Source of the DNA: Glutinoglossum americanum
Taxonomy: Eukaryota > Ascomycota > Geoglossomycetes > Geoglossales > Geoglossaceae
Direction: 5' to 3'
Length of the DNA stretch: 64,000 nucleotides
NCBI GenBank assembly: GCA_020080175.1
Contig: JAGHQL010000005.1
Location: forward strand, 228,312 to 292,311
Below the pieces are notes generated by a model that was not told where the DNA came from, did not search any database, and saw only the letters and a program-made list of their open reading frames with translations. Within the stretch, counting starts at the first letter, position 1. Each line of letters begins with the position of its first letter. Positions 23,805 to 34,672 of the stretch are shown one piece after another. The translations under genes were made by a program, and so were the position numbers.

Positions 23805-24254
23805 AGCTGACTAACCAACTTGGCGGAGTCAGGCGAGCGGAGAATCTAAACTACGTTCAAACGGCGGCTTTGGAGTTAGCGATTGAGTACCAGGTGGAAG
23901 CGGAGTGACAGGAGACTGAGAGCAGCGTCTTGTCGCCGTTGGAAGAAAGCAGGTCAACTAGAGTTTTTGCATCACGGGTAGAATATCTAATTAGGCAACG
24001 AGGAGAGATAGATCGATTATTTGTTACGGAATATCCCTTGCAGCACGGGTGGGGGCCGTCCGCCATACCACAGCAGCGCTACACAGGACCGAAGAGCTAG
24101 TTACTATTCCACAGCAGTGGGGGCCGCTCGACCATGTCGCCTCGGCACATCTCGGAACAGATATGAAAACGAAAAAAAAAAAAAAGATGTGGCAGGCCGC
24201 ACCTCAAGTTGTCTGGCTAACTATTGGTCTGGTCTTGCTTCATCTTGGCATCTG
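23805..24254. other. Intergenic
   Basis: Promoter side of the ZZ-finger NLR. It holds a run of 14 A from about 24173 and nothing else recognisable. Confidence 0.4.
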
Positions 24255-25148
24255 TCAGCGGGCTGGTGCATAGAGATAGACTATTTTGGGGCAGAAGTGG
24301 TTTGACGAACCGTTGAGCGTACTGGCACTGAGCATTGTAGTTGACATGACCTTGCTAAAATCCTTGAGGGCGCAGCTGCCAAGATTTTCCAGATCAAAGT
24401 CCCCACTGGTAGGTGCTTGGTTGGGGTCGAATATCACCGGGTCGTGTTTTGGGACCCTGCCGAATAGACCTCGGACGGTCGAAACGGTATCCGCTTTCGC
24501 TTGGACTTCAAGGGTCGCGATGAACTGGCTGTTGTCCTTGCGCTTGAGAAGTATGGCTGTGCGGAGGTAGGTCGGTATACCACTTTTCTGCGTCGCATTC
24601 TCCATGAACACCCACCTCGCCGTGTCCTTTGGACCGTAGTTGCGCCCCTCAAGCCGGATGGCCCCCGACAGCGTAGTGCAGTCTTGGGTCTCGATCGTTT
24701 CGGTAAGCTCCCAGCCAAGCCCCGCCTCGACGGCCGCTACTCCACCTCCCTTTGCTGAGAGGCCCGCAGAACGCCTCAACTCCTCCCTCTTCAGCGTTGG
24801 GTGCATCGAGAAATGACCAAAGGGCGCAATTCCAACCACCTCAGGGTCCTGGTTGATCCGAGACCTCGCGTCGGTAAATCGCAACGTGACCGTCGCTGAT
24901 TTGAACCGCCGGGAGAGTTCCAAAGAGACGAAATTGAAGTCAACCACGACCAATGTGGCTGGCGCGCCGCCAGGAGAAAGCACTCCATGGAGCACTTGGA
25001 CGAGGTCGCCCTGCATCACGAGTGAGGAGCCTCGATCCACAAGGTGCGACCGTTGGATTTCGCCCCCAGGTGCATTTCTAATGTGGTACGTCGAGCCTTC
25101 ATCACCTGTAGGGCGTAGATCAACGATGAAAGATGGAGTATCAGACAT
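24255..25148 (-). CDS. Uncharacterised beta-rich protein
   Basis: A single open frame of 297 residues. I use the ATG at 25148 because the first 15 codons of the longer frame lack coding character. I do not recognise a named domain. The protein opens with MSDTPSFIVDLRPTGDEGST and has many alternating hydrophobic stretches (TLVVVDFNFVSLELSRRF, ATVTLRF) that suggest beta-sandwich folding. There is no signal peptide or transmembrane segment. It is divergent from the ankyrin-subtilase gene, with 521 bp between start codons, and next to the ZZ-finger NLR, so a role in the same response is possible but unproven. Confidence 0.65.
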   Translation of the reverse strand: MSDTPSFIVDLRPTGDEGSTYHIRNAPGGEIQRSHLVDRGSSLVMQGDLVQVLHGVLSPGGAPATLVVVDFNFVSLELSRRFKSATVTLRFTDARSRINQDPEVVGIAPFGHFSMHPTLKREELRRSAGLSAKGGGVAAVEAGLGWELTETIETQDCTTLSGAIRLEGRNYGPKDTARWVFMENATQKSGIPTYLRTAILLKRKDNSQFIATLEVQAKADTVSTVRGLFGRVPKHDPVIFDPNQAPTSGDFDLENLGSCALKDFSKVMSTTMLSASTLNGSSNHFCPKIVYLYAPAR

Positions 25149-25669
25149 GTGTGAACGCGGAAAGGCTGATCCGGCTAACCTAAGAGTGATCAAAGTGGTT
25201 CACCGATAGAATAGTTTAGTCCAGCTAGAGTGTCCATTTATTCAAGATACCCGGTATGACTAGTATTGAATAGTGCCTGGCCAATACACACAATGCAAAA
25301 CAGAGTTGGTTGCTTCAGGTGAGGGGTTCCGGAATATACCCCGCAATTGAAAGGCGGGTGGGGGCCGAAACCAGCCGCCTTCCATGTAGTAACCAAAGCG
25401 AGACATATCCTGCCAGGCCTGCAGGATAAAGAGCACAGCCGAGTGGTGTGACCATTGAGGCTTTGAGTTGGACAACGGAAACCGAGCAGGAGACTCAATA
25501 CCATAATAATAGCGGCAAACCTGGGTCGGCTCCTGGGCACTGTCTAAGGTTACGGGATTCCCCATCCCCACCAAGACCCTCTGAACAAATCTGAACCAGC
25601 GACTTTCTTCCTCGCACCCCAAGGCTTACACGCTTTTATCGTTTTTGGGCCATCCCCTCTTCCATTACT
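25149..25669. promoter_or_regulatory. Divergent promoter region
   Basis: Spacer between the beta-rich protein (minus) and the ankyrin-subtilase (plus). It contains a 120-codon minus-strand frame listed separately at low confidence. No specific operator could be identified. Confidence 0.35.
25260..25622 (-). CDS. Hypothetical small ORF in divergent promoter
   Basis: A 120-residue frame starting MGCEEESRWFRFVQRVLVG and ending at a stop at 25260. I do not recognise it. It is aromatic-rich in the middle (QPSWSHH-like and GYYMEGGWF segments) without a clear domain, signal peptide or membrane span. It sits inside the spacer of two divergent genes, so it may be a chance open frame. Expression data would be needed to accept it. 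Confidence 0.2.
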   Translation of the reverse strand: MGCEEESRWFRFVQRVLVGMGNPVTLDSAQEPTQVCRYYYGIESPARFPLSNSKPQWSHHSAVLFILQAWQDMSRFGYYMEGGWFRPPPAFQLRGIFRNPSPEATNSVLHCVYWPGTIQY

Positions 25670-28600
25670 ATGGGCGGTTTCGAAGATAAGGTTTCCGATT
25701 CGGCTTGGGGGTACGAAGATGAATATAGCGAAGAGGATGAATCAGATTTCGAGTCTGCCGAGCCAGTCGGTGACTTAGGATCAAAAGATGAGCTACTTGC
25801 AGATGTCCTAGATGAGGCCATTCATGGCGGAGTAGACTGGGAAAATGACCACAAAGCCGAATGTTTCATGGATAAGCATAGCGCCGCCCTCCGAGCCCGG
25901 GGTGGCACGAGGGATACCCTGGTTCACAAGATTGTAGAAAGAGATGGCCACTTTGAAAAGTTGAAACCGCTCCTAGGGCTGCTGCTTATGAGGCACCCTG
26001 ATATCCTTGAGAAGAAGGATGAGGACGGCCTTACAGCTCTATACAAGGCTATCCACAAAAAGCAGCGAGATATGGTGAAATTTATGTGCGATAAGACGCC
26101 CGACTCAGCTCGAGCACTTGGGGTTGGCTCGAAATCGGAAAACTGCCTGCACCTGGCCATCAAGAAGGATGCCGACCTTGCAGAATACCTCATAGAAAGA
26201 TGCAGCGAGGACATGTTCGAAGATCCAGACTTGGAGCTGAAGAACACCCCGCTCCATGTCGCGGTTGATTACAGGCTATGCACTGAGAATCAGGTCCGGA
26301 TAGTGGAGAAGTTGTTAGAGCGCTGCGATAGGGCAATCGGCATTCATAATCGCAAGGGATTCACACCGTACCGATACCATCTCGAGACGAAGCCCAAAAA
26401 GTGGAGCAACAAGAAGGGCCCTGACGAGGCCGTAGCAGAGAGAAAGTCAGTGAAGAGAACGGTAAAACCCGACGGAGCGAACGATGCCGGGGGCAAACTT
26501 GGGGACAGGAACACGGCTAGACATGGGACGAAGAAGCATCAACCTAAGGCCAACAAGGGGATGTTGGAGACGAAGAAAGAAAAGATCTCAAATCAGATAC
26601 TACGGGTGTTGAAGTTGCACTGTATGCGCTATCGTGACCGTGAAGCAACCATCGATATTCTCTATGGGTTATACCCAAGTACGTCCGCAGCACCAATAGC
26701 CCAAATAGAAGGCTCGATTGACCCTGTTCTGGCTAACCGTTACCTAGCACGAAACTTCGAGTTCGACCTCAATGGAGCCAATCCCCACTATACAGACATC
26801 TGCCTCCAGAACATGACGTTTCTTCAATTCGAGGATATCTTACAGTACGTTGCCCTACCAAATCTCTGGGTGGAGAAAACAACTGCAACAGAACCACGCC
26901 CAATGTCAACACGGATGCCGGGTATGAAACCCATGTCAGACGGGACAGGTCGAAAGGACCTCCAATTAGTCTTTACTTGGCTATCCTCTAAGAAGGTTGA
27001 GAGAATCATCAAAGTAATTGTAGAAGATAACGTGCAAGACGACCACGCAATCCCACACAGCGATCAGGCAATCGAGGACTCCCTCCGTGATTTTGACGTG
27101 GAGGTGTGGGATTGGAGAAAGACGGATATCTCCATCGATACGATACAAGCGGCCGCTAAAAATGTCAGAGAAGTCTATCTATACTCTAGCGGGAACAACG
27201 CTGTCCTTCGAGGCTGGTCCGACAAGGGTGGGCTGGAGATCCTCGAAAAGGTACGGAACAGATCGAGCTTTCCCCGATGTTTCTACCGTATGAATTCTGA
27301 CATTGAACAACTCCGACTCGTCCCGCATGCAGCTGGAGAAAGTCCATCTTTCGGTTAAACAGGTATATTTGCATGAACAACAAACACCTCCGACACCAGC
27401 GCATTGCTAATGGTGAACAAGGGCTTAGAAACCCGCGCTCGAACGCAGAGAAACGTTGACGCTTTCAAAGAACGATTGAAGAAGTCGGGCAAGAATATTG
27501 TGGTCGAATCCACGATAAAATCTGGCACTAATGACGTGCGTCAGGTGTCAGAGGGCGATATGGGTACGGAAGAGCCCAAACCAAAGTAGGCAAGCCACCA
27601 GAAAATATTTACGGGAGGGCCTGCTAACCTCTAATTTCTCCTCCCAAATCAGCCGCTGGCTAGAATGCATGGACCAATTTACCGTGCAGATTGTCCAGAA
27701 CTACAAGCCTTCTCAGGAGCCGGAACCGATCCGAGTCGCGTTGATTGATGACGGTATCGATGGAGCTGACCAGATTCTCTATGGAAACATCGCCGATGGA
27801 GTATCGTTTTGCCAGCGGGGCGAGGGCCTATCGAATACCTACTACGTCGCATCTGGCGGCCATGGGACCTTGATGGCGACGTTCATCCGTCGAATCTGTC
27901 CGTGGATCAAGCTGTACGTGGCCAGACTCGATGAAGGCTATGGACCAAATGGAGAAAGGCAGATCACTGCAGATTCAGCGGCTAAGGTGTGTGACTTCCA
28001 GCCTCCCTGTTGGCAGAGAGCAATCAACATGCACCACCAGATATTGACATGGCTCGCTTCCTAGGCCATTAACTGGGCCATTAAGCAAAACGTTCACATC
28101 ATCTCTATGAGTTGGACCGTCCAACAGACGGGTGATAACCAAGCTAGTATAAAGAAGCTCGAAAATGCAATCGGCCAAGCTGTAGAGGCTGACATCCTCC
28201 TCTTCTGCTCGGCCAACGACCTAGGCAACCAGAAGGACAAACCCTACCCAGCGAGCTGCGATAGCAGGAGGATCTTCCGCATCGGCGCCGCCACCCTAAC
28301 AGGCGATAAATGGAAACGAGTCGGCGACGAAGACGCAGACTTCGTCTTCCCTGGCGAGAAGATCCTCGTCCAGCCGCAACACTACCCGCTAGCCCAGAAA
28401 TGCAAGACGCTATCGGGGAGCTCGATCGCCACGGCCATCGCCGCGGGACTAGCCGCGCTCATCCTGTACATGGTCGAGGTGGACAACCACCGGAATCTCA
28501 GGGCGATGACCAACTACGAACGCATGAAGGCGGCGTTTTCGGCGCCGGGCACGGCGGGGAGAATCCCGTACATCCTGGTGTGGGATCTCTTCAAGACGAA

Positions 28601-28688
28601 GGTGCAGATGGGCGATGAGGTTGTGGAGGATGAGAAGAGAATCTTTGAGTGGGTTGTTAAGCAGCTGGTTACGAACCGGTATGGGTAG
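25670..28688 (+). CDS. Ankyrin-subtilase (S8 peptidase) protein
   Basis: Five exons: 25670-27250, 27333-27362 (a 30-nt microexon), 27422-27585, 27653-27986 and 28065-28688, 910 residues. All joins are phase-consistent, and the introns carry GCTAAT or GCTAAC branch points. Residues 1-45 are acidic; ankyrin-like repeats lie at about 75-235 (GLTALYKAIHKKQRDMVKF); a basic linker and a conserved-looking middle follow. The peptidase S8 domain covers about 615-870 with a full triad: Asp624 in ALIDDGID, His662 in SGGHGTLMA, Ser823 in SGSSIATA, plus oxyanion Asn754 in SANDLG. There is no signal peptide, so it is probably intracellular. Subtilase modules occur as effector domains in fungal NLR-like proteins; here ankyrin repeats may control the protease (inference). 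Confidence 0.85.
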
Positions 28689-28989
28689 GCGGTTTATGCC
28701 GTGGGTAGCTGATTGACCGAGGCCGTTGGACTGACTATGGCGCCCTGCGCACCTATTCTATTCTAAGTATCAGTAGTTCGGATATCTCTGTTTTCCTAGG
28801 GAAGATGCCAAGGAGCTTGTTCCTCGGCGTTTGCAAGTAGCTGGATAGATATCTACAATTCAGATGTGTTTTTGTTCTGCTGCGGAAAAATGGCTCCCCA
28901 CGATTTTCCGATTGGGCGCTAGGTCAATAGATTTTGAGAACATCTGCTGTGCGAGCGGTACCGCTAAGGCTTCCCCGCTTGTCAAGATT

Positions 28990-29840
28990 ATCTCGCGTCC
29001 CTCCCATCCGTCCTCTCCTTGAGCGGGGTGGTTACGGAACCCTAGATACACTTGTCGGGAGCGCCTCTCGCTCGAATAGAATAGAGCAATCATCTACCCG
29101 GTTTGCTAACTTAACTAGGACCTACGTTAAAGTACTCCAGACCAGTCTCAGCCTTTCGCCAACCTTGCCTTCGAGTTAGATCGGGGTTAGAGATGTTGTA
29201 GGTGGATGAGGATCTGCCACTCTACCCGACTCGAAACTCCTACTGGATGCGCAGGTCCAGCGTCACCATCGGTAATACAGCGCGCCCAAAGCGAGTCTCG
29301 GGTAGAGGGCAGCCTGTTAACTTTGGCTACAGTGCCACCAAGCGCCGCCGACAGCGATTATATCGGGAATAGTGTCCCACTAGATATGCATAAATATACT
29401 GGATATGGTTACTCACTGGAAATGAACAACCGCACGCCTCATAGGAACCCCACCCCATTTTCAGGCGGGGTATACCTACCAGACATCACATGTTGGTAGT
29501 TAAGTTAAGACATTGATGAAGCTTTAGGAAAATGAATTTGTTTGTGGGTAAACTTTTCATGCTAACGCTAATGTGACTTCATTCAGTTCAATCCTATTTG
29601 ACAACTGCATGTCGCAAAATCGCGGAGGGGGCGTGGACGTACCGGCACCCGTAGGGGAACGGCCGGTGCTCTTCGCTCTTGAGTGGTGTGTTGCAATGCT
29701 GCAGCCCAAACCGGATGACAACGTAAACGCTTCGCGGCTAGTTCAGCATATCCAAAATGTGGACTTCGACTTAAGAAACTCCCTCCCTTGGTTAGGCGGA
29801 TGCTGCCGGGCGCCTCAAGAATTCGCGCCCATAACCCAGC
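28990..29840 (+). pseudogene. Decayed protein kinase
   Basis: Two scraps in the same orientation look kinase-derived. Near 29018 a glycine-loop-like ERGGYGTLDTL appears. Near 29685-29800 the segment CVAMLQPKPDDNVNASRLVQ resembles kinase subdomain XI (ML-P-P-R--A--L), followed by a Cys-containing tail (LGGCCRAP) seen at the C-terminus of some fungal kinases. The sequence between them has stops and I found no HRD or DFG segment. I interpret it as a mutated relic. The 146-codon frame at 29573-30013 contains the second scrap. Confidence 0.35.
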
Positions 29841-30013
29841 AGCTGGGTCCCGACCCCGGGTTTTGGTTCGGCAGCATTTTCTTGTTGACCTTTTCCCCAT
29901 ACAGGCATTTTGCGGGTGAAATGGAAAAGGCTCTCAGAGGCTGCACCCCTGATATCACCTCTGTTATAGTCCCGAGACTGTATGGCTTGTCAGAACTGAA
30001 GTGTTATCGGTGA

Positions 30014-30951
30014 CTGTTGAGGGTGTGCCCCCGTGTATATTAGCCGAGCTTACAAGGGTTTTGATTTTCTGCGAGTCCATATAGATGGAATTGAGGAAGT
30101 TCTTAAGGATGGGCGGGGGAGACATAGTGGGGAAGAACGCAATCCTTATATCGCTATGGCCGCTGCTGAGAACCATCGCCATTCGGAACGGTGGGGGTAT
30201 GCCGTAGGCTACTGCTAGTTCTATGCACGAGAGGTTCTCACTGACCGGTAACGCGCCAGATCGATAAGGGTTGGAGCGAAATTAACGCCTGGGACAAGGT
30301 GAATATACTTATGGGATACGAGATTCCGTTTAAATTTTGAGTCCTTTCCTATACAGAAATCCTAGCTATCTATCCAGCTTCGTCATAACAAAGTATGGTT
30401 GCTAATTAATATGAATATTAAAGTCCACGGCATACGCACATTGTAAATGCGGGTTTGGCGGTATACTCAGGAGGGCTCGGCCGTCACTCGGCGGGCATGC
30501 TCCAGGATTGTGCGCTCAGGAGGAGGGTTATTTAGCGAACTGAGCGTGAATACGGATACTATTCTAAATACAAAATAAGAGTCACTCGTAAACGACCGAG
30601 GGCCGCAAATATCCCGCGAGGAGACCGGGAGAAAACAAGCCTGCAAAAAGCATACGGACGCAGGAGTTTGCCTGGAACAGGGAGAGTTGCTTAAAATCGC
30701 TAGTTGCGGTGCCTAGCCGTCGCAACGCGTTGTAGGGCTAGGGCTAGGGCTTAGCCCTTGACGCGATAGCGCGTTTTCTACGCGCAGAAACCCGCCTCAC
30801 CCACACCTTTCCTTCCTTTTTCTTCACCGCCCGCATCCACTTAACCTCACAGCCAACTCTTTCTTCACCTGCCGTGCCTTCGCCGGCCGTTTTCTACTTC
30901 TTTCTGTCGTCTTAGCCCTCTGCCTGCCTCCCCTTTCGCGTCTTCGCCGCC
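30014..30951. other. Intergenic with short TAGGGC repeat
   Basis: No gene seen. Around 30733 there are three tandem TAGGGC copies followed by TTAGCCC, mildly telomere-like but far too short to be an interstitial telomere. The 150 bp before the next ATG are pyrimidine-rich (CTTTCCTTCCTTTTTC), typical of fungal promoters. Confidence 0.4.
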
Positions 30952-31642
30952 ATGCCTCGCGTATCGCGACCCACTGGCCCTATGGCTAACAGCGAGCCGT
31001 CTCCACCGACCCGCGCCGATCGTTGTTGCCTTCGCTGCGCAAAGAGATACGCTGTGGACCCGGCGATCACCTGCGTGCGACCCAACCGGCACCAGAAGTG
31101 TTCCCGCTGTCGTCGCCTCAGCACGCAGTGCCACCCTGTAAGTCACCCTCCGCGCCCCTTGCTTCTCCTCAGCGCCCTGCCAGCGGAGCCCAGCCAACCG
31201 AGTACACAGGTGCCCCCTGGCTTCTCCGGTCGTCTCTACCGCCTCCAAGAGGGAGCTGCCAGCCAAGTGGCCGCCGTGGCGCGGGTCCGACGACCTCGCC
31301 TTTCTACGACTGCCCGAGCAGCCGCTGAGGCCAACCTAGAACATCAGACTACCGCCCTTGCCCATCTCCAGCGGACATTCACCAGCAGCGTGGAGGCTTT
31401 TCTACGCCGTTCTGCCAACATCTCCGCGGAAGAGCGCCTTCTCGCTCAGGTGACAAGGGTCGCCAACATCCTCGAACATATAATGGTGGCTAAGTACCGC
31501 CATGTAAGTACATCCCTGCCCCCAGCCATGCGCACGCGATGCTAACGCCGCCCAGCTACACCTAGAGATTCCTCAGTTGATGGGAGAGGAGGAGGAGGAG
31601 GAAGAGGAGGGCGAAGGCAGCGAGAACTCCCTTCCCGCTTGA
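30952..31642 (+). CDS. Cys-rich small protein with acidic tail
   Basis: Two exons, 30952-31503 and 31556-31642, joined across a 52-nt intron with GTAAGT donor, GCTAAC branch and CCCAG acceptor; 212 residues. The N-terminal third has a cluster CCLRCAKRYAVDP then KCSRCRRLSTQC, spaced like a metal-binding knuckle but not a canonical Zn2Cys6 cluster. A helical region (NLEHQTTALAHLQRTF) follows, then a run of eight glutamates near the C-terminus. A further GTAAGT at 31138 could mark another short intron that I did not use because it breaks the long frame. Function unknown; nuclear or DNA-associated by composition only. Confidence 0.55.
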
Positions 31643-32103
31643 TATCCCGATGGCTATTAGCCACCGGTTGCAGGTCGTGGGAGGTGGCGCGTGGCCGTTC
31701 TCCCCTCCGTCCTCTGGCTCTAGCCGGCCTCAAATTGTGCTCTTTTTCTTTGCTTTTCGGCTGCCTTCTTGTTGTCCTCTCCTTCTTGTAATAAAAGAAT
31801 CCAAGAATTCTTCTCTCATATTCCCGTGGGCTACCAGTGCTACTCTAGACACTAGATAAGTGAGTACCTGATGGCTCTTCAATCTGCGCTACTAGAGAGG
31901 CTCACAGCTATATTAGAAGCGTTAATGTACTAGTGTCCACCCATAAAGCAATAGCAAGTAATTGAGCAATGGAGCTTGGTTTAGCTAGTTTAAGCAACTC
32001 ATGTGACTACCGACAATGACTCACGCATTTGTTGAAATTCCCGCCAAGAGCACCCCGCTTCTTACAGAAAGCTATCTCAGACAAGGACAATCGACAGCAC
32101 CAA
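31643..32103. other. Intergenic
   Basis: Contains the 3' flank of the Cys-rich gene and the promoter of the DUF4291 gene. Nothing else recognised. Confidence 0.4.
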
Positions 32104-32748
32104 ATGGCTAATACGGTGCCATATAAACAGATCCGCGCCCTCTATGATGACGAAACGATTACTGTATACCAGGCCTACTCTGCTGCTATCGCATTGCCGG
32201 CCGTGAAAGAGCAGAAGTTGTCCGCATCTCCGGATTTTCTGTTTGGGAGAATGACTTGGATAAAGCCTAGCTGGTGCTGGATGATGTATGACCCCAAAAG
32301 ATAACAATGCGGACTACCGCCCGCCGTGATTGACTGAAGAAACGCTATACATAGGTACCGTTCAGGCTACTCTTACAAGGATGACAGACAATCCCATATC
32401 CTCGCCCTCAAGCTGAAACACTCACACTTCCAACACATCCTGTCCCTCTCCAGTTTTGATACATCAAAACCAGTGCGCGTGCAATGGGACCCTGAGCGCA
32501 CACACAAGATAGGTTCATTGCCCTACCGCAGCATACAGATCGGTATCCCGAGGGAGTTGTCTCAGAAACTAGTGGAAGAGTGGATCGTGGGGATTGAGGA
32601 CGTCACGCACGTGGCCAGGGGTTTGAAGGAGGTTGTGGACGGGGAAGAAAAGGTCGGGAGGGATGAATTGATGAAGAGGGGATTGTTGCCAATGGAGAGG
32701 GTTTATGAAGTCGAGGAGGGTATAAGGAAGGTTCTTGGGATGGATTGA
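32104..32748 (+). CDS. DUF4291 domain protein
   Basis: Two exons, 32104-32285 and 32355-32748, with a 69-nt intron in phase 2; 191 residues. The whole protein matches the DUF4291 pattern: YKQIRALYDDETITVYQAY near the start, RMTWIKPSWCWMMYRSGY across the splice junction, and VRVQWDPER, LPYRSIQIGI and EEWIVGIEDVT later. DUF4291 is found in bacteria and eukaryotes and has no established function that I can state. Length is normal for the family and all signature segments are present, so the gene looks intact. It lies 1.9 kb upstream of an ADP-ribosylglycohydrolase gene on the same strand, which invites a functional comparison. Confidence 0.88.
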
Positions 32749-33100
32749 GGGAGTTGTGGTATCGTCTCCGATTCCATGAGCTTCCCCTCGCCCAGACTGG
32801 GAGTTCAGGAAAACACAAGCTGCTGTCTCGCTTTACGCCGTTGATGAGGCTTGGTTTTTCTCCTATCAGCATCACGCTATGCGAGCGAGTACTTCGTGGA
32901 TTGTTACTTTATCTTCCACATCCTCGAAGCAAGACCAACTATACACAATAAAAATGGGGAGCGGTCATCCCCAAATCAAGAAAACATTTTCTTAGCCGGG
33001 AAACAACCACCAAGTGGCCTAAAACTATCAAATCGCAGATCCGGTGGACGCACAAGCGACTGGTTGTCCTTGTATAACCCCACGTCTTCGGCATCGTAGC
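32749..33100. other. Intergenic between convergent genes
   Basis: The 3' flanks of the DUF4291 gene and the secreted 8-Cys gene. No motif found. Confidence 0.4.
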
Positions 33101-33586
33101 CTACAAGTCCGTCGACCCACACGAATCGTAATTCTTAAAATTCGTCAGGCAAACCTCCCCGAGCCCCGAATGCCCACTCTGCTCCGGCTGCGCCCCAGAC
33201 ACCCTATTGAAGGCATCCCCAGCGTTGCACCCCACCGCGTTCGCCTGAACAAAACTCGTGAGCGCCGCCTTCTGGAAGCAATACTGCCCCGGGAACCCAC
33301 GCCTCTCGGCGCTCTTGGCCATCATGAGGAAGCAGTTCTCGTGAGAGCTGATGCGGAACCAGTCGGCTTCTCCGTTGTTGGTGGTGCTGTGGTCGATGAA
33401 CTTTTCGAGATCGTTCGAGGTGCAGACTAGATCGCCGTATATGGAGAGTTGGGGTATTATGGCCAGGCAGTCGTCGGCGCAGTTTCCAGATTGTCGGGAC
33501 CCGATGGCGTTCTCTTGTGATATGGCGAGTGATAGGCCGTTTTTGGCAAGACAGACGAATAGGAGGATCGGGGTGAATGAACGCAT
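33101..33586 (-). CDS. Small secreted 8-cysteine protein
   Basis: 161 residues from the ATG at 33586. A longer frame extends to 33835, but the shorter start gives a clear signal peptide, MRSFTPILLFVCLAKNGLSLA. The mature part has eight cysteines (NCADDC, LVC, ENC, QYC, VGC, EVC, DSC) and no other recognisable domain, typical of fungal effector-like or cell-surface secreted proteins. No Kex2 site, GPI signal or membrane span is evident. Neighbours give no functional hint. Confidence 0.75.
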   Translation of the reverse strand: MRSFTPILLFVCLAKNGLSLAISQENAIGSRQSGNCADDCLAIIPQLSIYGDLVCTSNDLEKFIDHSTTNNGEADWFRISSHENCFLMMAKSAERRGFPGQYCFQKAALTSFVQANAVGCNAGDAFNRVSGAQPEQSGHSGLGEVCLTNFKNYDSCGSTDL

Positions 33587-34672
33587 TTTGGTAATTAGAA
33601 CCGTGGAAACATAAAGTGAAGGTAGGAAATGGTAGAATCGCGGATCGTATTGAGGGTTTTTATGGGGTGACCACGGTTTATATAGGACGCAGTGAAGCTC
33701 ACCATACATCATCTGGGAGAAGCGCCAACCGCATTTTTGCGGGGATTTGATGGCATGGTTCCATAAGCAACCCTTTTGGACCCTGGTTGTGCAAATAGGA
33801 GACTGTTTTAGGATCACTGGAGGACTCACCGACAATCATTGGCACCAAAGTCAAAGGTATGCGTACATCTTTCAGCTTCACAGCCCTTATGTGCCGTCAG
33901 CACCTCGAAATTTCGTCTTACAGGATAGATAACGCCTTGTAGTCATCATGCAATATAAGTCATTCGACACTCGACTAGGGATACCCCGAAAAATTGCTTA
34001 CGTAAATGTTATTTGATGGTCGACAATAATAGTTCCAATACTTGCAAATGACTCCTAGATGTGAGTAAATTTTATGATCCCCTGGAGATAGACCTGATTG
34101 GAGGCAAAGCTGAGTCCTTTCATCAGGATATCTTATGTGATGGTCGGATTGGCGTGGCAATAGGAACCGCCTTCCTTATCGTCGCCCTCTCTCCATCGTT
34201 TAGACTGGTTTCGTTCATTAGTAGTTAGCAGGTTCGGGAATATGAAGCTCACGGTTGCGTCCAGAGATATTTCCACGCCGACTAGATAATTCCAATTAGC
34301 CGTCCGGCCACCGTTTCACGTTCGCCCCTTCCAAAAATGTTGACATGAGGCTGTGCCTCGGGGGCTAGCCGTCACTGCAATTTCCCCTTTGAATCTTATC
34401 GGCAGGTGGCAAACCCCAGTCGATCCTCACTATTTTACATCTGCTGTGAAATTTAACGAATGGGATATTCTAATGCACAACCTGGCTAAGTATTTATTTG
34501 TCATTAAGGTATTGCTAAAATATCAATTAAAACCCGAAGACGAGTGGGCTTAAATCACGTGCTCAAGGCGAATCAAGAGAGCAACGTCATCGCATCGGCA
34601 TCAATGATATCCATTTGTCAATACCGACCGCTACGAACTAAGCCCAAACGGAAGGATCGAATTTAAAAAAAA
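33587..34672. other. Intergenic, partly AT-rich
   Basis: Promoter of the secreted 8-Cys gene followed by about 700 bp of moderately AT-rich sequence (around 33960-34560). No gene, RNA or clear repeat detected. Confidence 0.4.

Noticed and set aside
30730-30765. Interstitial telomere
   Set aside because: Only three TAGGGC units plus an inverted TTAGCCC; too short and not TTAGGG.
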